In this document: piece by piece, positions 35,908 to 44,453 of the stretch
Layout of the letters: each line of letters begins with the position of its first letter
Numbering within the stretch: the first letter of the stretch is position 1
Source of the DNA: Actinobacteria bacterium IMCC26207
Lineage (GTDB): Bacteria > Actinomycetota > Acidimicrobiia > Acidimicrobiales > Microtrichaceae
Assembly (NCBI GenBank): GCA_001025035.1
Contig: LCZK01000010.1
Location: 682,001 to 746,000, forward strand
Direction of reading: 5' to 3'
DNA length: 64,000 bases
Notes under the pieces: generated by a model
Told to the model about the DNA's origin: nothing
Seen by the model: the letters and a program-made list of their open reading frames with translations, nothing else
The model's database searches: none
Program-made: the position numbers and the translations under genes

Positions 35908-37018
35908 ACCAACCACTCGGCTCCCCCGCGCCCCTGATCAGATTTGCGAGCTCAACGGCCATCGCAACCTCTGTAATCCCATCTACCATCGAGACCCGGT
36001 TCCGGTCCGAAAAACTGAGCGCAGCGATGTCGCGATCTTGGCGGCCGCGCACCGTCAGGTCGGCATTGATAGCAAAGACATCTACGACTGGGGTCCAACG
36101 GCGGTCATTTGCAATCACTACTCGGTACTCGGTGACGAGAACCGCAGCAGGGCGACCAAGCATCTGCCCGGTGAGCAGCGCAATGACTCCCTCTCCAGCG
36201 GGTAGGAGCGCACCACAGACCGAGAGTGCAACATGTGCAGCCTCTGCGTCCTCGGGGCGGAGTCGAAGTACCGCTGACTCAAAATCTGTTACGCCACCTG
36301 ATGCTCGCCGTGCGGATTGCGACTGTCCCGCACTCGATTGGGCAGCACTTGGCTGGGCCGCAGTTGGCGGGGCAGCAGTTGGCGGGGCAGCAGTTGGCGG
36401 GGCAGCAGTTGGCTGGGCAGCACTCGACTGATTAGGCGCAGCGAACGTTTCCCAATCAGGCTGATCAGACTGGCGTGGTTCCCACAGGTCATCTTGGGAG
36501 CCTTCAGGTGAAGCTGCAGGCGTCGCGTACTGGGGCTGCGAGGTTCTTTCCGGGCCGCTTGAGAACAACGGATTGCTCTGCTCTGGCACAACCGGAGGCA
36601 ACCACGCCCCGTTGTCAATCACCTCGGCTTCATCAATGGCGTCATCGAAGTGGTCCACAGGGTCGGCACTAAAAACTGAACCTAATGAATCCTGTGCCGG
36701 CCGAGAGTCCGGCTCGGCTGAGGTCTGCGAATCTGAGAAATCATCAAAGCCAGAATCCTGATCATCAGAAAGCTCGGTCCAGAAATCAGAGGAATCCTGA
36801 AGCGATGGATCTGCGGTGCTCCAGTCCTCAGCGCCCACAGAATCCTCTTGTGACCCTGCATCGGTCTGGGCCGCAGAATCGGCTTTAGGTGCAACGGTCC
36901 AGAGTCCCTCGGATGCCCGGGACGAGGCCTGTCCGACAATTTCTACATTGTCGGATGCGACAGTTGAGAACAATCCCTGCGAGGCGTCCAGGTTGGTTTG
37001 ATCATCGATGTCAGACAC
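35906..37018 (-). CDS. Acidic low-complexity protein with C-terminal globular domain, unknown function
   Basis: The GTG at 37018 (370 aa, VSDIDDQTNLD) has AAGGAG upstream; an open frame to 37060 is less likely. About the first 240 residues are Asp/Glu/Ser/Gln-rich and disordered, ending in a PPTAA pentapeptide repeat made by a 15-bp tandem array. The last 120 residues form a compact domain (FESAVLRLRPEDAEAAHVAL, GVIALLTGQMLGRPAAVLVT, YRVVIANDRRWTPVVDVFAI) that resembles PH-like or YokE-type folds, by inference only. There is no signal or membrane segment. It is the last gene of a minus-strand run that starts at metX. Confidence 0.75.
   Translation of the reverse strand: MSDIDDQTNLDASQGLFSTVASDNVEIVGQASSRASEGLWTVAPKADSAAQTDAGSQEDSVGAEDWSTADPSLQDSSDFWTELSDDQDSGFDDFSDSQTSAEPDSRPAQDSLGSVFSADPVDHFDDAIDEAEVIDNGAWLPPVVPEQSNPLFSSGPERTSQPQYATPAASPEGSQDDLWEPRQSDQPDWETFAAPNQSSAAQPTAAPPTAAPPTAAPPTAAQPSAAQSSAGQSQSARRASGGVTDFESAVLRLRPEDAEAAHVALSVCGALLPAGEGVIALLTGQMLGRPAAVLVTEYRVVIANDRRWTPVVDVFAINADLTVRGRQDRDIAALSFSDRNRVSMVDGITEVAMAVELANLIRGAGEPSGW
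36346..36420. repeat. In-frame 15-bp tandem repeat, five copies
   Basis: Units start at 36346, 36361, 36376, 36391 and 36406. The plus-strand consensus is CAGTTGGCGGGGCAG; three copies are identical and two vary by one or two bases. On the minus strand it encodes repeated pentapeptides of the type AAPPT. Copy number can change without frameshift. Confidence 0.95.
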
Positions 37019-37077
37019 GTGGGCTCCTTGAGTCGCTAGAAGGAATCGAACTATCCCCATAGGCTAGGGGTGTCTGC

Positions 37078-37707
37078 CTAGAGATCCCCCTGAGAGGACA
37101 AACTCTTTGTAAAGATCTTCACGGATTGGGCAACCAACTCAGCGCCATGAGCGGAAAGCTGCAGCTGAGATGTGGCTTGGATCCCTTGCGGACTCATCTT
37201 TGGCAGAGTTTTTGCAATGACCTCAACTAACTCAGCATCGCCGAGTTTGCTGGCGACAGCATCAAGTTGGGTGTCGAGGAACACTAAACAGAGCGCATCC
37301 TCATGGGTCTGCACCGCTGGATCCTGGGCCCGTTGTTCCTTACGAATAATGCAACCCACTCGGGCCACAAACTCTGGTGAATAGCCGCAGTTCAGTAGCA
37401 GTTCCCCAACAGCCTCGGCTTGGCGCTTCTTGGCCTGAGAACGCCAGCGCAAATAGCCGGATCTGCCAGCGGGATAGTCCGTTCGGGGGTACACCCACCG
37501 CCTGAAATGATGAGCCCTCGCTGCAAGCAACTGTGCTTCATCGGCCTCGGGGTCAAGTCGCTCAACCCAAGCTGTCATCATGGCAGCGTGAAGCGGTTCC
37601 TTGGGATGTGAGGCGCCCTGGTACTCCAACGTGTTTGGATCTTGATCATTTGCAGCGTCGATCTGCTCGCAGGCTGATGCGTACTGCGCAGAGAAATCCT
37701 TAACCAC
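37078..37707 (-). CDS. DUF4202 family protein
   Basis: The 209-residue protein has DUF4202 features: a start of the type F-xx-A-xx-QIDAANDQDPNTLEYQG, then LLAARAHHFRRWVYPRTDYPAGR, YLRWRSQAKKRQAE, and CIIRKEQRAQDP followed by an EDALCLVFLDTQL helix. The family resembles HD-type hydrolases in its histidine/aspartate placement, but its activity is not established. The start GTG at 37707 lies inside a 19-bp tandem repeat that also carries the previous stop codon, so the repeat sets the spacing between the two genes. Confidence 0.85.
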   Translation of the reverse strand: MVKDFSAQYASACEQIDAANDQDPNTLEYQGASHPKEPLHAAMMTAWVERLDPEADEAQLLAARAHHFRRWVYPRTDYPAGRSGYLRWRSQAKKRQAEAVGELLLNCGYSPEFVARVGCIIRKEQRAQDPAVQTHEDALCLVFLDTQLDAVASKLGDAELVEVIAKTLPKMSPQGIQATSQLQLSAHGAELVAQSVKIFTKSLSSQGDL

Positions 37708-37755
37708 GCTTTGCCGCCTTAACCATGCTCTGCCGCCTTAACCACGCTCTGCCTC
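37699..37755. repeat. Triplicated gene junction, 19-bp unit
   Basis: Three 19-bp units start at 37699, 37718 and 37737 (CTTAACCACGCTTTGCCGC and near-copies). On the minus strand the first unit read holds the stop of the 75-residue gene, and the last holds the GTG start of DUF4202. The junction itself has been tandemly copied. Confidence 0.9.
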
Positions 37756-37965
37756 GGGGCGTAGATCCACCCTCAGGACCAGAACCCCATCTTCGAGGGT
37801 AGCTGCAGCGTCGGCAATGAGAGCGAAGTCCTGAAAGTCCGACTCTGCCTGCCGGATGAAGTCCTTGCGCGCTTCCCCCTCTACCGGAGGGATGTTTCGA
37901 CGTTTGACTGAGGAGGCTCTCTCGGCGAAACGCTGGATCATTGCATCAGGATCAAATTCGGCCAT
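37738..37965 (-). CDS. Small conserved-looking protein, 75 residues, unknown function
   Basis: I chose the ATG at 37965 (MAEFDPDAMIQRFAERASSV); a longer frame to 38034 overlaps the upstream small gene. The product is soluble and charged, with a helical middle (RKDFIRQAESDFQDFALIAD) and a strand-like end (LEDGVLVLRVDLRP). It shows no known motif. It is 44 bp downstream of a 58-residue membrane protein gene in the methionine run. The composition and order (helix, helix, beta hairpin) look like a real folded protein. Confidence 0.65.
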   Translation of the reverse strand: MAEFDPDAMIQRFAERASSVKRRNIPPVEGEARKDFIRQAESDFQDFALIADAAATLEDGVLVLRVDLRPEAERG

Positions 37966-38009
37966 TCGCTCAGGATATCGAACTGCCGAGCGGGGGCTTG
38001 ACTCAACGC

Positions 38010-38186
38010 TTAGTCGGGCCTCGTGACACGCCAAAAAATGACTGTCGCAATGGTGACGATGACTGCGAGCAGCAAGAGCCCCGCTATGGCCATAGAGAGG
38101 CGAGAGCTGGGATCTGTGCCTTCAGTCTCCAACATGGTCAGGCTCAGGGTCCCAACGAGCTGATGCAGCAGAACGGTTGCGCTCAT
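38010..38186 (-). CDS. Small single-pass membrane protein, 58 residues
   Basis: Translated by hand: it starts MSATVLLHQLVGTLSLTMLE and ends in a hydrophobic helix (MAIAGLLLLAVIVTIATVIF) and the basic tail WRVTRPD. The ATG overlaps the sulfhydrylase stop (ATGA), so translation is coupled to it. Single-pass, C-terminal anchor topology. No function can be assigned; its position inside the SAM-riboswitch-controlled run suggests co-expression with methionine synthesis. Confidence 0.6.
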   Translation of the reverse strand: MSATVLLHQLVGTLSLTMLETEGTDPSSRLSMAIAGLLLLAVIVTIATVIFWRVTRPD

Positions 38187-39370
38187 CGCGTGCTGCCGAG
38201 CGCCCGGAGCAAGTCGTTCGCCACGTCTTCAGTTGCTTCTAGGCCTGCCGAAATGCGAACCGTCCCTGGCGTGATCCCAGCTGCTGCAAGCTCATCTGGC
38301 ATCAGGTTCACGTGGGTAGTCGACGCGGGATGGGTCACGAGCGTTTCTGGACCACCCAACGAGGTCGCAAGCTGACAAATCTGTGTGGATTCAACAAAGC
38401 GCTTCCCGGCATCGAACCCACCGGCAAGGTCAATAGTGAGCAGACCTCCGCTGTGGCGCAGCTGCTTCTGTGCAAGTGCAAACTGAGGGTGAGAAGCCAA
38501 GCTTGGATGACGAACTTCGGTCACGGAATCCTCTGCCTCGAACAGAATCGCAAGGCGCTCAGCAGTGGCTGTCTGTTGACGTAGGCGCACGTCAAGGGTT
38601 CGCAATCCTCGCAGCCCACCGAGCGCATCAAAGGGCGCAGCATTAGCGCCCTGCAGCACGGCGAAACCCCAGATCCAATCCATCAATTCACGAGTTCCGG
38701 CTACTACTCCGAGCGTGATGTCATTGTGGCCGCCGATTGCTTTGGTTGCGGAGTGCATGACGAGGTCAATCCCGAAGTCCAAGGGACGCTGAGAGAGCGG
38801 CGTTGCAAAAGTCGAATCAACTGCCTTCATAGGACCTGGGATTGCGGCAAGCTGTTCCAAATCCACCAGATCGAGACGCGGATTTGCTGGGGTCTCGGCT
38901 AGGAGCAACATGGTTCGTCCGGGAATAACTGCCGCACGCCAAGCTTCTGGGTCGGCGCAATCAACAAAGCTCACATCTATTCCAAAGCGTGGACATACAG
39001 ACTGCAGAAGCATCTGCGTACCTGCATACAACTGATGCTGACTCACAATGTGATCACCCTTGGAGCACAGCCCAAGCACTACTGCCGCAATTGCACCCAT
39101 CCCAGAACCAAACGCCCGGGCGGCCTCGGCACCCTCAAGTTCTGCGATCGCCTCTTCAAATGCGTTCACTGTGGGGTTGCCATAGCGGGTATAGAACTGC
39201 GCTGCGCCAACTGCCGTGGCCATCTTTCGACCCTCTTCAACAGTCGGGGTCACGAAGGTGGATGTGGCCCACAAAACAGGCGCCAAGGAGGAGCCATTGG
39301 CACTTCGGCCAGAGCGAATCGCCAAGGTCTCTGGCTGTAGTGCATTCTCGGGCGTGGGTTCGGTGGTCAT
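38183..39370 (-). CDS. O-succinyl/O-acetylhomoserine sulfhydrylase (Cys/Met metabolism PLP enzyme)
   Basis: The 395-residue enzyme belongs to the gamma-family PLP enzymes. Visible motifs are the N-terminal SLAPVLWATSTFV, YTRYGNPTVNAFEEAIAELE, AFGSGMGAIAAVVL, and the PLP-lysine site VMHSATKAIGGHNDITLG. Context favours direct sulfhydrylation: it follows the acyltransferase metX with a 4-bp overlap and comes under the same SAM riboswitch. MetZ, MetY and cystathionine gamma-synthase cannot be separated with certainty from sequence; the length (395, not about 430) favours the MetZ/MetB branch. Confidence 0.9.
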   Translation of the reverse strand: MTTEPTPENALQPETLAIRSGRSANGSSLAPVLWATSTFVTPTVEEGRKMATAVGAAQFYTRYGNPTVNAFEEAIAELEGAEAARAFGSGMGAIAAVVLGLCSKGDHIVSQHQLYAGTQMLLQSVCPRFGIDVSFVDCADPEAWRAAVIPGRTMLLLAETPANPRLDLVDLEQLAAIPGPMKAVDSTFATPLSQRPLDFGIDLVMHSATKAIGGHNDITLGVVAGTRELMDWIWGFAVLQGANAAPFDALGGLRGLRTLDVRLRQQTATAERLAILFEAEDSVTEVRHPSLASHPQFALAQKQLRHSGGLLTIDLAGGFDAGKRFVESTQICQLATSLGGPETLVTHPASTTHVNLMPDELAAAGITPGTVRISAGLEATEDVANDLLRALGSTR

Positions 39371-40548
39371 GTGTGCTCCTCAATGAACTGTGCAATTGGT
39401 GAGGACAACTGAGCGGTCTCGATGAGGAACCCATCATGGCCGTGTGGGGAATCAATTTCGAGCCACTTGCTGCCGCTACCTGCCTCGAGCAGCCCCTGAT
39501 GCAAGAGTCGCTGCTGCACGGGTGGGTACAGGGTGTCAGAGTTCACCGAAGCGACCAGTGCCGGTGCGAGAACGCGACTGAATGCTGCGGCAACTCCGCT
39601 GCGATCGCGTCCAATGTCATGTAAGTCCATCGAGCGATTCAAGCGTATGTAGCTATTGGCATCGAAACGGCCCACGAGTTTTTCACCTTGATATTCAAGG
39701 TAGTTCTCTACGTCGAAGCTGTGGCTAGTAGTGAAGTCCACAGGATCGGGACTACGCCTCGAGAATCGCTCCGAAAACGCCTGATCAGTGCGATAGGTAA
39801 CTTGCGCTGCCATGCGGGCAATGGCCAAACCGCGATGGGGTCCGTTGCCTGCCCCGTCGCCGTAGTAGTCGCCGCCCTGAAAGCCGGGGTCGGCCTCTAT
39901 GGCACTTCGGCCGATATGGCTCCAAGCAATCTGCTGCGCAGAGGCCTGAGCAGTGGCCGAGGCTAGGACCATTGAGCCAACTCGTTCTGGGTACATGATC
40001 GACCATTCAAGGGCCTGCATGCCTCCCATGGAACCACCGAGAACGCAACGCCACTTGTGCACACCAAGGGCATCTGCGAGTGATGCCTGTGTGCGCACCA
40101 TGTCGTGGATGGTCACCACGGGAAAGGAGGAGCCATAGGGCCGGCCCGTGGCCGGATCAAGCGAGGCTGGTCCCGTCGAGCCCTGACACCCACCGAGCAC
40201 GTTGATGCAGACTACAAAAAGTTCATCAGTGTTGACTGCCAGCCCTGGCCCAATGAGCGGCTCCCACCAGCCAGCCACTGGGTGGCCGTCCACTGCTCGT
40301 CCCGCCGCGTGACTATCACCAGTGAGAGCGTGGCAGATGAGCACAGCATTCGAGGCCGAATCGTTCAAACGCCCCCAAGTCTCGTAGGCAAGATCGAGCT
40401 TGTGAAGGGGCAGGCCACAGTCCAACTGAAAACTGCGTCCGTCAACCACCGAGTGGAACTTCCGACCCCCAAGCGCGTCGCCAGGTTGCCACGCGCCTGT
40501 TGGCGGGCGCTTGTCCTGACGGTTCGGTTGTGCGGGTAAGGAAGTCAC
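39367..40548 (-). CDS. metX: Homoserine O-acetyltransferase
   Basis: MetX acylates homoserine for methionine synthesis. The alpha/beta-hydrolase fold shows VLICHALTGDSHA, the GCQGSTGPAS segment, the nucleophile elbow CVLGGSMGGMQALEW, the aspartate in NSDTLYPP and the histidine in DSPHGHDGFL. I start at the GTG at 40548 (393 aa, VTSLPAQPN). The frame is open to 40731, but that part is the SAM riboswitch and leader. Acetyl- versus succinyl-specificity cannot be told with confidence. It overlaps the sulfhydrylase by 4 bp. Confidence 0.93.
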   Translation of the reverse strand: MTSLPAQPNRQDKRPPTGAWQPGDALGGRKFHSVVDGRSFQLDCGLPLHKLDLAYETWGRLNDSASNAVLICHALTGDSHAAGRAVDGHPVAGWWEPLIGPGLAVNTDELFVVCINVLGGCQGSTGPASLDPATGRPYGSSFPVVTIHDMVRTQASLADALGVHKWRCVLGGSMGGMQALEWSIMYPERVGSMVLASATAQASAQQIAWSHIGRSAIEADPGFQGGDYYGDGAGNGPHRGLAIARMAAQVTYRTDQAFSERFSRRSPDPVDFTTSHSFDVENYLEYQGEKLVGRFDANSYIRLNRSMDLHDIGRDRSGVAAAFSRVLAPALVASVNSDTLYPPVQQRLLHQGLLEAGSGSKWLEIDSPHGHDGFLIETAQLSSPIAQFIEEHT

Positions 40549-40663
40549 GAGCTTGAACTCATATCGAATCTGTGGACTTTGGCGTGGTGCGGAGGTCGAC
40601 AGCTGAGAGGTTCCGCGCGAGCGGAACACTTCGGACACTTGGTTGCGAACCTGCGCGGTCTGC

Positions 40664-40742
40664 CACATCCTCGCCGAAGCGAGAAGGCACCTTGGGTGTC
40701 CGTCCCAGGTTGCCGGACCCCGAGGGGCCACTCCTGATGATC
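40664..40742 (-). promoter_or_regulatory. S-box SAM riboswitch (SAM-I/SAM-IV clan) upstream of metX
   Basis: On the minus strand the leader reads TCATCAGGAGTGGC, a short CCCC-TC-GGGG hairpin, CCGGCAACC, a hairpin, CCCAAGGTGCC, then a CTCGC-TTCG-GCGAG stem and GATG closing helix P1. GGCAACC and AAGGTGC are the conserved SAM-I-type core. Downstream, a GTTCCGC / GCGGAAC hairpin at 40610-40627 could be the expression platform. A TTGACC -35-like box lies at 40778-40773. It should repress metX and the genes below when S-adenosylmethionine is abundant. Confidence 0.85.
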
Positions 40743-40814
40743 AGTTCATTGTCTCACAATGCTTACCCTTTTGGTCAAGCGGAACGAACAAAATCGGTGT
40801 AGCGGTGGTGTCAC

Positions 40815-42530
40815 TCATGGCTTCGCTGCGCGCAGGGCTAATTCCAACCACCATCCGAAGACTGCATCAGTTGGGTCTATCTCGTAAGCCGAACACATGA
40901 CCTTGCCGAGCTCGGCAAGGCTTTTTGCCCGATCAGTTTGGTCGCAGCTAGCGAGTTTCTGAGCGAGACCTGCCCCAGAAGCCCAGACTGTTTCATCGAT
41001 GGGGAGTTCCACCTGTAGCACTGACCGCGCCGACCACCGCAAAGCACCCGAGGACAACCCTGCACCAAGATGTGCGGACAGGGCACGGGCCGAAACTGGC
41101 GGGGACAACAGCGCTGCAGTCAGGTGCCACACGGACTCTTGAGCGCGACTGGTGTTTCGCGGTTCAACGCTGATGGTTGGCGTGACGGGGATCAATCTTC
41201 CCTCGGGGTCTGCAACTGCTTCCACGATTCGAGTCTGAGTAGCCACGAGCACCTTTGGCACCTGTCTGGCACGGGCCCATTCAGCGATACGAGGCTGCAA
41301 TCTCGCTAAAGCGTCCATATCTGCTGCGGGAGCGAGTTGCTTGCGACCACCGAACCGGCGCGCCTGCAGGCCCCAACTGTGACTGCCAGGGTCAATCATC
41401 CCAACAGTGATGAGCGGCGAAGCCTGCGCACCACCGAGGAGTTGAGAACCAGACTGACCAAGGTCCACCGAGGAGTCGAGCAAGGCATAGAACTCATCTC
41501 GAAACCCCGCTGTTGCCGTGGCAACCTCGCCGAGTCGCGGACCCGCAGTTGAATGCACCGATGGCAAGCCATGCGCACGCGCAAAGAGCGGACCCCAAGA
41601 GTCCCCAGGAAGCGGCTCTGGTTCTACAAACTGCTCGGCGATACCAAGGTCGTTGGGCTTGCCGCCCCACCAAACCTGAACCGACTGGGCTGGTTGGGCT
41701 GGTTGGGCGGACTGGGCTGACTGGGTCGACTGAACCACTCGGGAGTCGCCGGTTACTGAGCGTTGGAGAACGGGCGCACAGACCCGAACAGAAGCCTCAA
41801 AGAATTCAGCCTCGCTTGCCCAGATTCCGCGCAGTTTTGCTGATCCGAGCAAGGATGAGCGCACCGCTGCAGTGTCGCGGGTTGCTAAAAAGGATTGCGG
41901 CTGCACCATGACAACCACTCCCCCCTCGCAGACCATGTCTAGGGCACCAAGCAGAAACAACGAGGCAGAATCTGCGTAGACCCCAATCTCACCGAAACGC
42001 TGCTGCACGGCTTCTCGAACTGCGGAACTTCGAGAGGTACGAGTTGCAAGTTGACTAAGAAATGGCGGATTCCCAATGACTAGGTCCCAGCCTTCAGGAT
42101 TTCTACCAACCCAAGACTCCGGTGTTCGCAGCAACATGTCGCCAACGGCGACCTGCGGGCATAACCGAGACCCCGTCACGCGGCCAATACGCTGCTCGGC
42201 CCAGGCACGAAGCGAGTCCTTGGCAAGCGATCCTGCTCGCGGGTCGATCTCACCACCAAAGAGTCTCTGCTCAACAATCTCTTGGACAGCCACGCCGCGG
42301 TCGGCAAGCGCATCTGCTGCTGCGAGCAGAAATGAACCAGCACCACAAGTCGGGTCACAGATCTGTTGCGGCACATAACCGAGTGTCGCAATTGCCTGCT
42401 CAACCAAAAATCTTGCGAGCGCAGCGGGCGTGTAGTGCACCCCATCGGCCTTGCGCTGCTCGGCAGATACGGAACGCTCGTGGGCGTGAATGCGCGCCTG
42501 CACAGCAGTAGTCGAAGGGGCAGCACTCAT
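40815..42530 (-). CDS. Orphan adenine-specific DNA methyltransferase (Eco57I/N6_Mtase-like)
   Basis: The 571-residue protein has SAM motif I QICDPTCGAGSFLLAA (about residue 60) after the typical RKADGVHYTPAALARFLV segment, and the catalytic motif LVIGNPPFLSQLATRT (NPPF) near residue 150. This order and the NPPF form identify amino-methyltransferases acting on adenine N6. The C-terminal 350 residues may be the target-recognition part and include a Ser/Ala/Gln-rich tripeptide repeat (QSAQSAQPAQPAQ). No nuclease domain and no neighbouring restriction gene are seen. It is divergent from the NUDIX gene. Confidence 0.87.
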   Translation of the reverse strand: MSAAPSTTAVQARIHAHERSVSAEQRKADGVHYTPAALARFLVEQAIATLGYVPQQICDPTCGAGSFLLAAADALADRGVAVQEIVEQRLFGGEIDPRAGSLAKDSLRAWAEQRIGRVTGSRLCPQVAVGDMLLRTPESWVGRNPEGWDLVIGNPPFLSQLATRTSRSSAVREAVQQRFGEIGVYADSASLFLLGALDMVCEGGVVVMVQPQSFLATRDTAAVRSSLLGSAKLRGIWASEAEFFEASVRVCAPVLQRSVTGDSRVVQSTQSAQSAQPAQPAQSVQVWWGGKPNDLGIAEQFVEPEPLPGDSWGPLFARAHGLPSVHSTAGPRLGEVATATAGFRDEFYALLDSSVDLGQSGSQLLGGAQASPLITVGMIDPGSHSWGLQARRFGGRKQLAPAADMDALARLQPRIAEWARARQVPKVLVATQTRIVEAVADPEGRLIPVTPTISVEPRNTSRAQESVWHLTAALLSPPVSARALSAHLGAGLSSGALRWSARSVLQVELPIDETVWASGAGLAQKLASCDQTDRAKSLAELGKVMCSAYEIDPTDAVFGWWLELALRAAKP

Positions 42531-42642
42531 CCCACTAGTTTGTCGGCACGCGGGGATCTGGTGAGCGATGCCCTAGTGGGCCTCGGTCGCAGGTCGCAGA
42601 TTGCAGGTTGCAGTGAGCGGCACTTGAAGGGTGGGGACAACT

Positions 42643-43167
42643 ATGGAGTGGACAGTTCATGGGCAGCGCGAGGTGTACCAGAGTCCGTGGATCACGCTCT
42701 CACTCGTAGATGTAGAGACGCCCGGTGGCCGGCGCTACGAGCATCACGCAATCTCTTCCCTCGACGCTGCGGGGGTGATCGTGAGCGACCCCGACCGGGG
42801 AGTCATGCTTATGTGGCGACACCGTTTCTTGAGTAATCAATGGGGATTTGAAGTCCCGGGCGGGATGATCGAAGAAGGCGAAAGCCCGGAGGAGGCTGCT
42901 CGCCGCGAATGCATTGAGGAGTCCGGATGGTCACCGGGGCCTATGCGCCTGCTGCAGTACTTCAACCCCAATGCCGGGCAGTCAACGCAGCGATTCTGGG
43001 TTTTTGCAGCCGAGGGCGGCGAACAAGTTGGGCCCGCGTTCTCAGATGAGGCAGAGCGTGTGGACTGGGTCACTCCTTCGCGTCTGCGGCAAATCGTTTC
43101 CGAGAACCTGGTTCTGGATGGACTGAGCGCAATCGCAGTGCTGCAGTACTTAGCAAGTCTGACCTAG
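42643..43167 (+). CDS. NUDIX hydrolase, ADP-ribose pyrophosphatase-like
   Basis: The ATG at 42643 (174 aa) has GGTGGGG upstream; a GTG at 42631 would add four residues. The Nudix box reads GGMIEEGESPEEAARRECIE followed by ESG, fitting G-x5-E-x7-REUxEExGU. Flanking strands (SSLDAAGVIVSDPDRGVMLM, WRHRFLSNQWGFEVPGG) resemble ADP-sugar pyrophosphatases of the NudF type. The exact substrate is not determined. Confidence 0.9.
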   Translation: MEWTVHGQREVYQSPWITLSLVDVETPGGRRYEHHAISSLDAAGVIVSDPDRGVMLMWRHRFLSNQWGFEVPGGMIEEGESPEEAARRECIEESGWSPGPMRLLQYFNPNAGQSTQRFWVFAAEGGEQVGPAFSDEAERVDWVTPSRLRQIVSENLVLDGLSAIAVLQYLASLT

Positions 43168-43213
43168 CGGTGTCCTGACCAAGGATCAGAGCTTCTGTGA
43201 TGCGACTGCAGCC

Positions 43214-44377
43214 TTAGGAATCGGAACTTGGATCCCATGCTGCAAGATTTTGCAGGCGTGGATCGTTCGAGAACATCTCGACAATGGGAATATCTAGGCC
43301 CAGGCGCTTCTGAATTCGCTTCACTTCGAGTTCCTGATTCCACAGGACAAGAGAAACCACTAGGCCATCCTCGCCAGCTCGCGCAGTACGGCCTGAGCGA
43401 TGCAGGTAGTTCTTGTGATCCGAAGGCGGGTCATAGTGAATGACCACGTCTACTTCATCTACGTGAATGCCTCGAGCGGCAACATCGGTGGCTACGAGCA
43501 CCTGCAGTTTTCCGGCAGAGAAATTCGACAGCGCTTTTTCACGCATGTTTTGGCGAAGGTCGCCGTGAATTGCTTGGGCCGACACGCCAAGGTCATCAAG
43601 TTTGTCAGCTAGGCGATCTGCGCCGTGCTTTGTATTTGAAAAGATCATCGTCCGGCCGCTCGCCACAGCAATCGTCGCAGCAACTTTGGCCTTGTCCATC
43701 TCGTGAACGGTGATGAACCGATGCGTCATTTGCTCAACAGTGGCGCCCTTGGACTCGACCTCGTGGCGTGCCGGCTCATGCTGGTAACGCCGAACCAGCG
43801 TATCCACTGCACCGTCGAGCGTCGCCGAGAACAACAGGGTCTGATGACCAACCTCTACGTTGCGAAGGATCCATTCCACCTGCGGCAGGAATCCCATATC
43901 GGCCATCCGGTCGGCCTCGTCGATGATGACGTTCTTGACGTCTTCAACTGACAAATCGCCACGCTCAATCAGGTCAATGGCCCGGCCCGGGGTGCAGACT
44001 GCTAAGTCCACCCCGGCTTTGAGTGCCTTGATCTGCTTCTCGATTGGGTCTCCGCCATAGATGGCAGTAATCCGGATTCCTCGAGCATGCGCCAGGGGTA
44101 GTAGCTCATCACGAACCTGCGTTGCGAGCTCACGAGTTGGTACGAGCGCAATACCTGTGGGTCGGCCAGGTTTGGCCTTTGGCAGGATCTGCAGCATGGG
44201 TAGACCGAAGGCAAGAGTCTTACCCGATCCTGTTTTGGCTTTTCCACAGACGTCTCTACCGGCAAGGATGTCTGGAATGGACATCTCTTGGATAGGGAAT
44301 GCGTTGGTAATGCCCCGCTCGGAGAGGGCGTGGCACAAGTCAGGGGCCACACCGAGCTGTTCAAAAGTTTTTGTCAT
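43214..44377 (-). CDS. DEAD-box RNA helicase
   Basis: The product (387 aa from the ATG at 44377; GTG at 44383 also possible) has all core motifs in order: Q-motif FPIQEMSI, motif I AKTGSGKT, Ia PTRELA, Ib TPGRAIDL, II VIIDEADRMADMGF, III SAT, IV MIFSNTKHG, V ATDVAARGI and VI HRSGRTARAG. It lacks the long C-terminal RNA-binding tail of CsdA/DbpA types, ending soon after the helicase core. It would remodel RNA structure in ribosome assembly, decay or cold adaptation. Confidence 0.94.
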   Translation of the reverse strand: MTKTFEQLGVAPDLCHALSERGITNAFPIQEMSIPDILAGRDVCGKAKTGSGKTLAFGLPMLQILPKAKPGRPTGIALVPTRELATQVRDELLPLAHARGIRITAIYGGDPIEKQIKALKAGVDLAVCTPGRAIDLIERGDLSVEDVKNVIIDEADRMADMGFLPQVEWILRNVEVGHQTLLFSATLDGAVDTLVRRYQHEPARHEVESKGATVEQMTHRFITVHEMDKAKVAATIAVASGRTMIFSNTKHGADRLADKLDDLGVSAQAIHGDLRQNMREKALSNFSAGKLQVLVATDVAARGIHVDEVDVVIHYDPPSDHKNYLHRSGRTARAGEDGLVVSLVLWNQELEVKRIQKRLGLDIPIVEMFSNDPRLQNLAAWDPSSDS

Positions 44378-44453
44378 GTCCACTTCAGGATCGTTGTAAA
44401 GATGCCTAGGTTACCCGTGCCGGGGCTCAAGGCCGTATTCCCAAGGGAATCCA

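Noticed and set aside
36346-36420. CRISPR array
   Set aside because: The units are 15 bp, contiguous and without spacers. It is an in-frame minisatellite. No cas gene is present in the window.
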